64,000 nucleotides of DNA from an uncultured Acidovorax sp. (GTDB lineage Bacteria; Pseudomonadota; Gammaproteobacteria; Burkholderiales; Burkholderiaceae_C), in assembly GCA_913774955.1 (NCBI GenBank), contig CAJYKV010000024.1, positions 328,831 through 392,830 on the forward strand, in the 5' to 3' direction. A program made the position numbers and the translations under genes. Positions 31,008-40,427 of the stretch are shown here, piece by piece. Below the pieces are notes generated by a model, which worked only from the letters and a program-made list of their open reading frames with translations, was not told the DNA's origin and made no database searches. Positions within the stretch are counted from its first letter, which is position 1. Each line of letters opens with the position of its first letter.

Positions 31008-32045
31008 CTACATGGCCACGGCGCGGACCATCATCCGCATCCAGTCCCATCCGCCCAGCACCGGGCGGCGGATCAGGCTCCCGCCCCGCAGGGCCTCGAC
31101 CTTGTCGAGGATGCGCAGCCCGCCCTGCACGACCAGGCGCAGTTCCCAGCCCATCCGGCCCGGCACCTGGTGCACCAGCGGCGCGCCTTCGTCCATCAGC
31201 GCCCGGGCCCACGCCGCGGCATCGGCCACCAGCGCGCGGGCCCGCGGGTCGAGCGGCTGCCGCTGCAGGAGCGCGCGCTCCACGCCGAACCGCGCCAGGT
31301 CGGCATCGGCGAGGTAGTGCCGGCCCCGGGGCAGGTCCACGCTGAAGTCCTGCCAGAAATTGATGAGCTGCAGCGCCGTGCAGATGGCATCGCTGCGGGC
31401 CAGCGCCCGGGCGTCGTGGATGCCATAGAGATGCAGCAGCAGCCGCCCCACCGGGTTGGCGGACCGCCGGCAGTAGTCCAGCAGCCCGTCCCGGTCCGCA
31501 TAGGTCAGGCCGCCCGCCGTCCGCACGATGTCCTGCGTGAACGCGCTCAGCAGGTCCGCCAGCAGCGGGACCGGAAGCGCATGGTCGCGCATCGCTCCCT
31601 GCAGCGGGCCGAACACGGCGGCCCAACGCACCCCGGGCGGGTGGCCGGCGGCGACGCGGTGCAGTTCCTTGCCGTATTCCGCCAGCGCCGCCAGCCGCTC
31701 CGCCGGCGTGGCATCGCCCTCGTCCGCGAGGTCGTCCGCCGTCCGGGCGAAACCGTAGATGGCCGCGATCGGCGCGCGCAGCGCGGGCGGGCACAGCCAG
31801 GACGCCACCGGGAAATTCTCGTAATGCGTGACGGGCTGGGCACGCCACGCGGCCGCCCCCTGCTCCGGCGCAGGCGGCGTACCAGCGGGCGCGTGCGGCC
31901 CCGCCGGCAGCGGCGGGGCCGCGGAAGTCACGGGCGCCTCGGGCGTTGCGGAGGGCTCGGCCGGGCCGGGAATGCCCGGTCCGCGTCCTGTGGAAAGTGG
32001 CGTGGTCACCGGCCGATTGTCGCTTGACGCTGCCGGGTCTTTCAC
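31008..32045 (-). CDS. hpnC: Squalene synthase-family protein HpnC (hydroxysqualene synthase)
   Basis: Up to 345 residues. HpnC turns presqualene diphosphate into hydroxysqualene in the HpnC-HpnD-HpnE route to squalene. Seen: HYENFPVASWLCP (about 74-86), the first aspartate-rich motif FARTADDLADEG (about 98-109), and the second region LQLINFWQDFSVDLPRGRHY (about 226-245). The N-terminal 70 residues are an Ala/Pro/Gly-rich extension without homology. The start is uncertain: the frame begins at GTG 32045, which overlaps the divergent promoter; GTG 32009 is a good alternative and no ATG is available. Its pathway partners hpnD and hpnE are 12 kb away. Confidence 0.9.
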   Translation of the reverse strand: MKDPAASSDNRPVTTPLSTGRGPGIPGPAEPSATPEAPVTSAAPPLPAGPHAPAGTPPAPEQGAAAWRAQPVTHYENFPVASWLCPPALRAPIAAIYGFARTADDLADEGDATPAERLAALAEYGKELHRVAAGHPPGVRWAAVFGPLQGAMRDHALPVPLLADLLSAFTQDIVRTAGGLTYADRDGLLDYCRRSANPVGRLLLHLYGIHDARALARSDAICTALQLINFWQDFSVDLPRGRHYLADADLARFGVERALLQRQPLDPRARALVADAAAWARALMDEGAPLVHQVPGRMGWELRLVVQGGLRILDKVEALRGGSLIRRPVLGGWDWMRMMVRAVAM

Positions 32046-32052
32046 CTAGATT
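32024..32052 (+). promoter_or_regulatory. Sigma-70 promoter of the RND efflux operon
   Basis: TTGACG (32024-32029), a 17-bp spacer and TAGATT (32047-32052) match the sigma-70 consensus at 5 of 6 and 4 of 6 positions. It ends 41 bp before the adaptor gene ATG at 32094. Confidence 0.65.
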
Positions 32053-32072
32053 ACTAACCAGTCAGTCATTAA
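32051..32072. promoter_or_regulatory. TetR-type operator-like palindrome
   Basis: The 22-bp stretch beginning TTACTAAC and ending GTCATTAA is an imperfect inverted repeat (6 of 11 half-site positions) placed directly over the expected transcription start of the RND operon. Its ACTAACCAGTCAGT core resembles sites used by TetR-family repressors of RND pumps. It may also affect hpnC on the other strand. No regulator gene is nearby. Confidence 0.45.
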
Positions 32073-32093
32073 CCGTTCCTATCGGGAATTCCC

Positions 32094-33359
32094 ATGCCGC
32101 TTCTCGTGCAGCCCCGGACCTCCAGGCGCCCTCGCCCCCTCCAGCCCCCACGTGGGGCTTTTTCGTGGCGCTCGGCGCCCGGGCGGCAGTGGCTGGTGAT
32201 CGCATCGGTCGCGGCGACCCTGGCGCTCGGCGCCTGTTCCCGCAAGGAGCCGCCGCCGGAACCGGTGCGCTCGGTCAAACTGCTCACCGTGGGCGCCTCG
32301 TCCCTGAACACCCGAGCGGAATATGCCGGCGAAGTGCGCGCCCGCATCGAGTCGCGCCTGGGCTTCCGCGTGGCGGGCAAGATCGTGCAGCGGCAGGCGG
32401 AACTCGGGCAGCGCGTGCAGGCCGGCCAGGTGCTCGCGCAGATCGATCCGCGCGACTACCAGCTGTCCGCGGACGCGGCGCGCGCCCAGGTGGCCTCCGC
32501 CCAGACCCAGCGGGATCTGGCGGCGGCGGATTACCAGCGCTTTTCCGCGCTCAAGGCGCAGAACTTCATCAGCGGCGCCGAACTCGACCGGCGTTCCGCC
32601 ACGCTGAAGGCGGCTGAAGCCTCGCTCGAGCAGGCGCGGGCCCAGGCGGCCTCGCAGAGCAACCAGACGCAGTACACGCGGCTCGTGGCCGATGCGGCCG
32701 GGGTGGTCACCGGCATCGATGCCGAGCCCGGCCAGGTGGTCGCGGCCGGCACGCCGGTCGTGCGGATCGCGCAGGACGGGCCGCGCGACGTGGTGTTCTC
32801 TGTGCCCGAAGACCGGCTCGCCCGCATCCGCCCTGGCCAGACCGTCACGGTGCGCACATGGGCGGGCGGCGGCGTGCTGCCGGGCCGGGTGCGCGAAGTG
32901 GCCGCGAGCGCCGATCCGGTCACGCGCACCTTCCTCGCCAAGGTCGCCATCGAGTCCGACACGCCCCCGCCCCTGGGCGCCACGGCCTACGTGACGCCCG
33001 ACGGGGCCGCGCAGGGAGCGCCGCAGGCCATCAAGCTGCCGACGAGCGCGCTGCGCCAGGAAGGCTCGCGGACCGCCGTCTGGGTCTACGAGCCGGGCAG
33101 CGGCACGGTGCGTTCGCAGGCCGTGCAGATCGCGAGCGCCGACGGCAACGAGGTGGTGGTGGGCAGCGGCCTCGCGCCGGGCATGCAGGTGGTGTCTGCC
33201 GGCGTGCATGTGCTCTCCCCGGGGCAGAAGGTGCTGGTCTACCAGCCGCGGTCGTCGCACGGCGGCGAAGGCCCGGCCGCCGGGCCCGCTTCCGCACCGG
33301 CCCCGGCCGCATCCGGCGCCTCCCCCTCGGCCTCCACGGCCTCCGCCACCGCTCGCTGA
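32094..33359 (+). CDS. RND efflux periplasmic adaptor lipoprotein (membrane fusion protein)
   Basis: 421 residues. The lipobox LALGAC (Cys48) follows a hydrophobic leader, preceded by an unusually long basic N-terminus of about 30 residues, so the true start could be later. Then the HlyD/AcrA order: SRLGFRVAGKIVQRQAELGQ (lipoyl half), a helical hairpin (about 130-190, ALKAQNFISGAELDRR), the second lipoyl half, a beta-barrel and a C-terminal Ala/Pro/Ser tail. It bridges the permease encoded 7 bp downstream and an outer-membrane channel not encoded here. Substrate unknown. Confidence 0.93.
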   Translation: MPLLVQPRTSRRPRPLQPPRGAFSWRSAPGRQWLVIASVAATLALGACSRKEPPPEPVRSVKLLTVGASSLNTRAEYAGEVRARIESRLGFRVAGKIVQRQAELGQRVQAGQVLAQIDPRDYQLSADAARAQVASAQTQRDLAAADYQRFSALKAQNFISGAELDRRSATLKAAEASLEQARAQAASQSNQTQYTRLVADAAGVVTGIDAEPGQVVAAGTPVVRIAQDGPRDVVFSVPEDRLARIRPGQTVTVRTWAGGGVLPGRVREVAASADPVTRTFLAKVAIESDTPPPLGATAYVTPDGAAQGAPQAIKLPTSALRQEGSRTAVWVYEPGSGTVRSQAVQIASADGNEVVVGSGLAPGMQVVSAGVHVLSPGQKVLVYQPRSSHGGEGPAAGPASAPAPAASGASPSASTASATAR

Positions 33360-33366
33360 GGCCTCC

Positions 33367-36300
33367 ATGGAAAATGCGACGCAGCAGCCGCCCACCGGCG
33401 GATTCAACCTGTCCAAATGGGCGCTGGACCATCCCGCCCTCACACGCTACCTGATGGTGGTGCTCATGCTGCTGGGCGTGGGCGCCTACTTCCAGCTCGG
33501 CCAGGACGAGGACCCGCCCTTCACCTTCCGCGCCATGGTGGTGCGCACCTACTGGCCCGGCGCCACCGCACAGCAGGTGGCCGAACAGGTCACCGACAAG
33601 CTCGAACGCACGCTGCAGGAAGTGCCGTATGCGGACCGCATGCGCAGCTACTCGAAGCCCGGCGAGTCGCAGATCATCTTCGAGCTCAAGGATTCCTCGC
33701 CGCCCGGCGAGGTGCCGGGCGTCTGGTACACCGTGCGCAAGAAGATCGGCGACATGCGCGCCACCCTGCCCCAGGGCGTGCAGGGCCCGTTCTTCAACGA
33801 CGAATTCGGCGACGTCTACGGCGTGATCTATGCGCTGGAGGCGGACGGCTTCACCCCGGCCGAAATCCGGAACTTCGCGGACGACGTGCGCCAGCAGCTG
33901 CTGCGCGTGAAGGACGTGGCCAAGGTCGAGCAGTTCGGCATCCAGGACGAGAAGATCTACATCGAGATCTCGCAGAAGCGGCTCGCGCAGCTCGGCCTGG
34001 ACATGAACCAGGTGCTGTCCCAGCTCGGCCAGCAGAACGCGGTCGAGAGCGCCGGCACCATCCAGACGCCGCAGGACCAGGTGCAGATCCGCGTGGCGGG
34101 CCAGTTCGGCGCCGTCGAGGACCTGCGCGCCATGCCGATCCGGGGCGCCTCGGGCGCGCAATTGCGCCTGGGGGACATCGCCGAGGTACGCCGCGGCTAC
34201 GTCGATCCGCCCAGCATCAAGGTGCGGCACCAGGGCCGGGAAGTGGTCGCGCTGGGCGTCTCCATGGCCAAGGGCGGCGACATCATCCGGCTCGGCGAGT
34301 CGCTCCATGCCGCCGCCCGCCGCATCGAGCAGACCCTGCCCGCGGGCGTGCGCCTCGTGAACGTGCAGGACCAGCCGCGCGCCGTGTCATCGTCGGTGAA
34401 CGAATTCGTCAAGGTGCTGATCGAGGCCGTGGTGATCGTGCTGGCCGTGAGCTTCCTGAGCCTGGGGCTGCACCAGCGCCCCGGCCACCACCCGTTCTGG
34501 CGGCGCTGGACGCTGGACGTGCGCCCCGGCCTCGTGGTGGGCATCACGATCCCGCTGGTGCTGGCCGTCACCTTCCTGGCCATGTGGTACTGGAAGATTG
34601 GCCTGCACAAGATTTCGCTGGGCTCGCTCATCATCGCGCTCGGCCTGCTGGTGGACGACGCGATCATCGCGGTCGAGATGATGGTGCGGAAGATGGAGGA
34701 AGGCTACGACAAGGTCCGCGCCGCCACCTTCGCCTACGAGATCACGGCCATGCCGATGCTCACCGGTACGCTGATCACCGCCGCCGGCTTCCTGCCGATC
34801 GGCCTGGCCAAGTCGGTCACGGGCGAATACACCTTCGCGATCTTCGCCGTCACCGTGATCGCGCTGGTGCTGTCGTGGCTGGTGTCGGTGTACTTCGTGC
34901 CGTACCTGGGTACGCTGATCCTCAAGGCGCCTGCGCATCCGAAAGCGGAAGCGCATCCGCCCGCGGAAGGCGCCGCAGCAGGCACCGCCGCCGCGCAAGG
35001 CCCGCACGAGGTCTTCGACAGCCGCTTCTACAACGCGTTCCGCCGCGCCGTGGGCGCCTGCGTGGAGCACCGCTGGATCACCATCGGCATCACCGTACTG
35101 CTGTTCGTGCTCGGCATCGTGGGCATGGGGCGCGTGCAGCAGCAGTTCTTCCCTGATTCGAGCCGTCCGGAGATCCTGGTCGATGCCTGGTTCCCCGAGG
35201 GCACGTCGTTCGCCGCCAACGAGGAACTGCTCAAGCGCCTGGAAAAGCGCCTGCTCGCCGAGCCCGGCGTGACCTCGGTCAGCACCTGGATCGGCTCGGG
35301 CGTGCCGCGCTTCTACCTGCCGCTCGACCAGGTCTTCCCGCAGAGCAACGTCTCGCAGATCATCCTGCTGCCGCAGGACCTGTCGCGGCGCGAAGCACTG
35401 CGCCACTCCCTGCCCTCCCTGCTCGCGCAGGAGTTCCCCGAAGTGCGCGCACGCGTCAAGCTGCTGCCCAACGGCCCGCCCGTGGCCTACCCGGTGCAGT
35501 TCCGCGTCATCGGCAGCGACCCGGTGCGGCTGCGCCAGCATGCCGACGAAGTCCGCACCATCCTGCGCGAGCATCCGCAGATGCAGGGCGTGAACGACAA
35601 CTGGAACGAGTCGGTCAAGACGATGCGCCTGGAGATCGACCAGGACAAGGCGCGCGCCCTCGGCGTGACCAGCCAGTCCATCGCCCAGGCCGCGCGCACC
35701 GTGTTCACCGGCACGACCGTGGGCCAGTACCGCGAGGGCGACCGGCTGATCGACATCGTTTTCCGCCAGCCGCCGGACGAACGCCAGGCCATCACCGACA
35801 TCGCCAACGCCTACCTGCCCACGGCGTCCGGGCGCGCGATTCCGCTCACGCAGATCGCGCGGCCGGTGTTCGTGTGGGAGCCCGGCGTGATGTGGCGGCA
35901 GAACCGCGAATACGCCATCACCGTGCAGGGCGACGTCGTCGAGGGCCTGCAGGGCGCCACCGTCACCGAAGCGCTGCTGCCCGGCCTGCGCCAGTTGGAG
36001 TCCCGGTGGCACGACGCGGGCGACACGGGCTACCGTATCGAGGTGGCGGGCGCGGTGGAGGAAAGCTCCAAGGGCTCGGCCTCGATCGCGGCGGGCGTGC
36101 CCATCATGCTGTTCATCACCTTCACGCTGCTCATGCTGCAGCTGCACAGCTTCAGCCGGGCAGTGCTGGTGTTCCTCACCGGGCCGCTGGGCATCGCCGG
36201 TGTGGCGGGCGGGCTGCTGCTGCTCGGCCGGCCGTTCGGCTTCGTGGCGCTGCTGGGCGTGATCGCGCTCATGGGGATGATCCAGCGCAACTCGGTGATC

Positions 36301-36582
36301 CTCATCGACCAGATCGAGAGCGACCGCGCGCGCGGCGTGCCCGCCTGGGACGCCATCGTGGAGTCGGCCGTGCGCCGGCTGCGCCCCATCGTGCTCACCG
36401 CGGCGGCCGCCGTGCTGGCGATGATCCCGCTGTCGCGCAGCGTGTTCTGGGGCCCGATGGCCGTCGCCATCATGGGTGGGCTGGTCGTCGCCACGGTGCT
36501 CACGCTGCTGGCGCTGCCGGCCATGTACGCGGCCTGGTTCCGCGTGCGGCGGCCCGAAACGCCCTCCGCGCCAGCGGCCTGA
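33367..36582 (+). CDS. RND efflux transporter permease
   Basis: 1071 residues. An inner-membrane proton-driven pump subunit with twelve expected membrane helices: helix 1 near YLMVVLMLLGVGAYF, large periplasmic loops after helices 1 and 7, and the proton-relay motif GLLVDDAIIAVEMM with adjacent aspartates near residue 430. The second half repeats the fold (ITIGITVLLFVLGIVGMG and onward). A cytoplasmic loop near residues 520-550 is enriched in Ala, Pro and His. Length and motifs fit the HAE-type RND family. Drug or solvent specificity cannot be told. The gene ends before a clear terminator; no outer-membrane factor follows. Confidence 0.95.
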   Translation: MENATQQPPTGGFNLSKWALDHPALTRYLMVVLMLLGVGAYFQLGQDEDPPFTFRAMVVRTYWPGATAQQVAEQVTDKLERTLQEVPYADRMRSYSKPGESQIIFELKDSSPPGEVPGVWYTVRKKIGDMRATLPQGVQGPFFNDEFGDVYGVIYALEADGFTPAEIRNFADDVRQQLLRVKDVAKVEQFGIQDEKIYIEISQKRLAQLGLDMNQVLSQLGQQNAVESAGTIQTPQDQVQIRVAGQFGAVEDLRAMPIRGASGAQLRLGDIAEVRRGYVDPPSIKVRHQGREVVALGVSMAKGGDIIRLGESLHAAARRIEQTLPAGVRLVNVQDQPRAVSSSVNEFVKVLIEAVVIVLAVSFLSLGLHQRPGHHPFWRRWTLDVRPGLVVGITIPLVLAVTFLAMWYWKIGLHKISLGSLIIALGLLVDDAIIAVEMMVRKMEEGYDKVRAATFAYEITAMPMLTGTLITAAGFLPIGLAKSVTGEYTFAIFAVTVIALVLSWLVSVYFVPYLGTLILKAPAHPKAEAHPPAEGAAAGTAAAQGPHEVFDSRFYNAFRRAVGACVEHRWITIGITVLLFVLGIVGMGRVQQQFFPDSSRPEILVDAWFPEGTSFAANEELLKRLEKRLLAEPGVTSVSTWIGSGVPRFYLPLDQVFPQSNVSQIILLPQDLSRREALRHSLPSLLAQEFPEVRARVKLLPNGPPVAYPVQFRVIGSDPVRLRQHADEVRTILREHPQMQGVNDNWNESVKTMRLEIDQDKARALGVTSQSIAQAARTVFTGTTVGQYREGDRLIDIVFRQPPDERQAITDIANAYLPTASGRAIPLTQIARPVFVWEPGVMWRQNREYAITVQGDVVEGLQGATVTEALLPGLRQLESRWHDAGDTGYRIEVAGAVEESSKGSASIAAGVPIMLFITFTLLMLQLHSFSRAVLVFLTGPLGIAGVAGGLLLLGRPFGFVALLGVIALMGMIQRNSVILIDQIESDRARGVPAWDAIVESAVRRLRPIVLTAAAAVLAMIPLSRSVFWGPMAVAIMGGLVVATVLTLLALPAMYAAWFRVRRPETPSAPAA

Positions 36583-36632
36583 AAGGAACACCGCCCGCCG
36601 ACAGGGTAAAATCGAGGGCTAACCAATTTCAG

Positions 36633-36665
36633 AAAAGCGGCGGCCTCCCCGGTGCGCCGCTTTTT
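36633..36665 (+). terminator. Intrinsic terminator after the RND operon
   Basis: AAAAGCGGCG (36633-36642) and CGCCGCTTTT pair over 10 bp around a 12-nt loop and end in a T-run. A TAAAAT hexamer at 36607-36612 stands just before it. Confidence 0.85.
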
Positions 36666-36710
36666 GTCGGTGGTCCGCTGGAGACGGCGGGTGAAAGCCA
36701 AGTGGATAAA

Positions 36711-36797
36711 GCGCGGGTGGCGAAATTGGTAGACGCACCAGGTTTAGGTCCTGACGCCAGCAATGGTGTGGGGGTTCGAGTCCCCCCCCGCGCACCA
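36711..36797 (+). tRNA. tRNA-Leu(UAG)
   Basis: 87 nt with encoded CCA. Acceptor arms GCGCGGG and CCCGCGC pair fully. The anticodon loop TTTAGGT gives anticodon TAG, reading CUA and CUG-type leucine codons. The long variable arm marks tRNA-Leu and the T-loop GGTTCGAGTCC is canonical. It lies 68 bp before tig and may share its transcript. Confidence 0.97.
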
Positions 36798-36865
36798 CGC
36801 ACAACACGGTGAGGCAGTCCCGGCACGGGACGGCTGTCACGGTCCCATTACATAGAGGAAGAGCC

Positions 36866-38176
36866 ATGGCCGTTACTGTTGAAACCCTTGAAAAGCTCGA
36901 GCGCAAGATCACGCTGAGCCTGCCCCTGACCACCATCCAGACGGAAGTGGACTCGCGCCTCAAGCGCCTGGCCCGCACGGTGAAGATGGACGGCTTCCGT
37001 CCCGGCAAGGTGCCGATGAACGTCGTGGCCCAGCGCTACGGCTACTCCGTGCAGTACGAAGTGCTGAACGACAAGGTCGGTGAAGCCTTCGCCCAGGCCG
37101 CCAACGAAGCCAACCTGCGCGTCGCCGGCCAGCCCCGCATCACCGAGAAGGACGGCGCACCCGAAGGCCAGATCACCTTCGACGCCGTGTTCGAAGTGTT
37201 CCCCGAAGTGAAGATCGGCGACCTCTCCACCGCCGAAGTCGAGAAGCTGTCCGCCGAAGTGACCGACGCCGCCATCGACAAGACCATCGACATCCTGCGC
37301 AAGCAGCGCCGCACGTTCGCGCAGCGCGCCCAGGGCACGGCCGCCGAAGACGGCGACCGCGTGACCGTGGACTTCGAAGGCAAGATCGACGGCGAGACCT
37401 TCTCCGGCGGCAAGGCCGAAGACTTCCAGTTCCTGGTTGGCGAAGGCCAGATGCTCAAGGAATTCGAAGACGCCGTGCGCGGCATGAAGGCCGGCGAGAG
37501 CAAGACCTTCCCGCTGGCGTTCCCCGAGGACTACCACGGCAAGGACGTGGCCGGCAAGACCGCCGACTTCCTCGTCACCGTGAAGAAGGTCGAAGCCGCG
37601 CACCTGCCCGAAGTCAATGAGCAGCTGGCCAAGTCCCTGGGCATCGCCGACGGCACCGTCGACGGCCTGCGCGCCGACATCAAGAAGAACCTCGAGCGCG
37701 AAGTCAAGTTCCGCCTGCTGGCCCGCAACAAGCAGGCCGTGATGGAAGCCCTGGTCTCCAAGGCCGAGCTGGACCTGCCCAACGCCAGCGTGCAGTCCGA
37801 GATCGCCCGCCTGCTCGAAGGCGCCCGTGCCGACCTGAAGCAGCGCGGCATCAAGGACGCCGACAAGGCCGAGATCCCCGAGGACGTGTTCCGTCCCCAG
37901 GCCGAGCGCCGCGTGCGCCTGGGCCTGGTGGTGGCCGAGCTCGTGCGTGCCAACGAACTGCATGCCACGCCCGAGCAGCTCAAGGCCCACGTGGACGAGC
38001 TGGCCGCCAGCTACGAGAAGCCCGAGGACGTGGTCCGCTGGTACTTCGGCGACCGCCAGCGCCTCGCGGAAGTCGAGGCCGTCGTGGTCGAGAACAACGT
38101 CACGGCCTTCGTGCTGGACAAGGCCAAGGTCACCGACAAGGCCATCTCCTTCGACGAACTGATGGGCCAGGGCTGA
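36866..38176 (+). CDS. tig: Trigger factor, ribosome-associated chaperone and prolyl isomerase
   Basis: 436 residues. Trigger factor binds the ribosome exit tunnel and shields new chains. Seen: the ribosome-binding tail with the signature [12 protein letters not shown] (about 45-56), the FKBP-type isomerase domain (about 165-245: [33 protein letters not shown]), and the helical C-terminal arms. Start ATG 36866 has an AGAGGAAGAG Shine-Dalgarno. Gene order tig-clpP-clpX-lon is the classic protein quality-control block. Confidence 0.99.
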   Translation: MAVTVETLEKLERKITLSLPLTTIQTEVDSRLKRLARTVKMDGFRPGKVPMNVVAQRYGYSVQYEVLNDKVGEAFAQAANEANLRVAGQPRITEKDGAPEGQITFDAVFEVFPEVKIGDLSTAEVEKLSAEVTDAAIDKTIDILRKQRRTFAQRAQGTAAEDGDRVTVDFEGKIDGETFSGGKAEDFQFLVGEGQMLKEFEDAVRGMKAGESKTFPLAFPEDYHGKDVAGKTADFLVTVKKVEAAHLPEVNEQLAKSLGIADGTVDGLRADIKKNLEREVKFRLLARNKQAVMEALVSKAELDLPNASVQSEIARLLEGARADLKQRGIKDADKAEIPEDVFRPQAERRVRLGLVVAELVRANELHATPEQLKAHVDELAASYEKPEDVVRWYFGDRQRLAEVEAVVVENNVTAFVLDKAKVTDKAISFDELMGQG

Positions 38177-38228
38177 TGCCCCGGCGCCGGTGCCGCCCTT
38201 TTCGGCGCGCCGGCCCTCCCGTCCCCAT

Positions 38229-38256
38229 GGGGCTTGTGCTGGCGAGCACAGGCCCC
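38229..38256 (+). terminator. Strong hairpin between tig and clpP
   Basis: A 12-bp stem (GGGGCTTGTGCT against AGCACAGGCCCC, one G-U pair) with loop GGCG, 52 bp after the tig stop. No strong U-run follows, so partial termination or mRNA end protection is more likely than full termination. Confidence 0.5.
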
Positions 38257-38297
38257 AATTCATTTCTCGGTACAGTATCTGCATGACTGGAGAAAAA

Positions 38298-38906
38298 ATG
38301 AGCGCACTGGAAACCCAGGCCCTGGGCATGATCCCCATGGTCATCGAGCAGTCGGGCCGCGGCGAGCGGTCCTACGACATCTACTCCCGCCTGCTCAAGG
38401 AACGCATCGTGTTCCTGATCGGCGAGGTGAACGACCAGACGGCCAACCTCGTGGTGGCGCAACTGCTGTTCCTCGAGAGCGAGAACCCCGACAAGGACAT
38501 CTCGTTCTACATCAACTCCCCGGGCGGCAGCGTCACGGCGGGCATGGCCATCTACGACACGATGCAGTTCATCAAGCCGGACGTGTCCACCATGTGCCTG
38601 GGCTTCGCGGCCAGCATGGGCGCCTTCCTGCTGGCGGCCGGCGCCAAGGGCAAGCGCTTCTCGCTGCCCAACTCGAAGATCATGATCCACCAGGTGCTCG
38701 GCGGTGCCCGCGGCCAGGCGACGGACATCGAGATCCACGCCCGCGACATCCTGCGTACCAAGGACCAGATGAACCGCATCCTGGCCGAGCGCACCGGACA
38801 GCCGCTCGACAAGGTCAAGGCGGACACCGAGCGCGACTACTTCCTCACCGCCGACGAAGCCAAGGAATACGGCCTCGTCGATCAGGTCGTCGCCCAGCGG
38901 CCCTGA
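38298..38906 (+). CDS. clpP: ATP-dependent Clp protease proteolytic subunit
   Basis: 202 residues. ClpP forms a two-ring serine protease chamber fed by ClpX or ClpA. Catalytic triad visible as Ser106 (FAASMGAF), His131 (MIHQVLGG) and Asp180 (ERDYFL). The N-terminal propeptide-like stretch includes [23 protein letters not shown] 38298 is chosen because GGAG stands 5 nt before it, rather than the ATG at 38283. Confidence 0.99.
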   Translation: MSALETQALGMIPMVIEQSGRGERSYDIYSRLLKERIVFLIGEVNDQTANLVVAQLLFLESENPDKDISFYINSPGGSVTAGMAIYDTMQFIKPDVSTMCLGFAASMGAFLLAAGAKGKRFSLPNSKIMIHQVLGGARGQATDIEIHARDILRTKDQMNRILAERTGQPLDKVKADTERDYFLTADEAKEYGLVDQVVAQRP

Positions 38907-38928
38907 CCCGCGGCGGCGTTGCCTCCGG

Positions 38929-38965
38929 CGGCGCCTGCCGGCTCCCTCCGGCAAGGCGCCGTTTT
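38929..38965 (+). terminator. Terminator or attenuator between clpP and clpX
   Basis: A 13-bp stem with one bulged A (CGGCGCCTGCCGG against CCGGCAAGGCGCCG), loop CTCCCT, followed by TTTT. It begins 23 bp after clpP and would partly separate clpP and clpX expression. Confidence 0.75.
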
Positions 38966-39015
38966 CCATTTCGTTATCATCCCTGCAACGTCCTGCAACA
39001 CGAGGCAATGCCCAC

Positions 39016-40281
<1,266 letters not shown>

Positions 40282-40374
40282 AGCAGCCTCACGTTCCGGT
40301 AAGGGCACCTATTCCTGCGACGGCCGGCCCGGTGGGCCGACCGGGACCGCGGCGGCCGGCACGGCGTGCCGCGG

Positions 40375-40402
40375 GTTGAAAATATCGGCGGGTGGACCAT
40401 AT
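40375..40402 (+). promoter_or_regulatory. Sigma-32-like heat-shock promoter of lon
   Basis: GTTGAAA (40375-40381), a 14-bp spacer and ACCATAT (40396-40402) each match 6 of 7 positions of the RpoH consensus CTTGAAA and CCCATnT, with allowed spacing. The start codon is 25 bp further on. lon is a known heat-shock gene. Confidence 0.65.
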
Positions 40403-40427
40403 TCCACTCAGCTTCACAAGGATTCCC

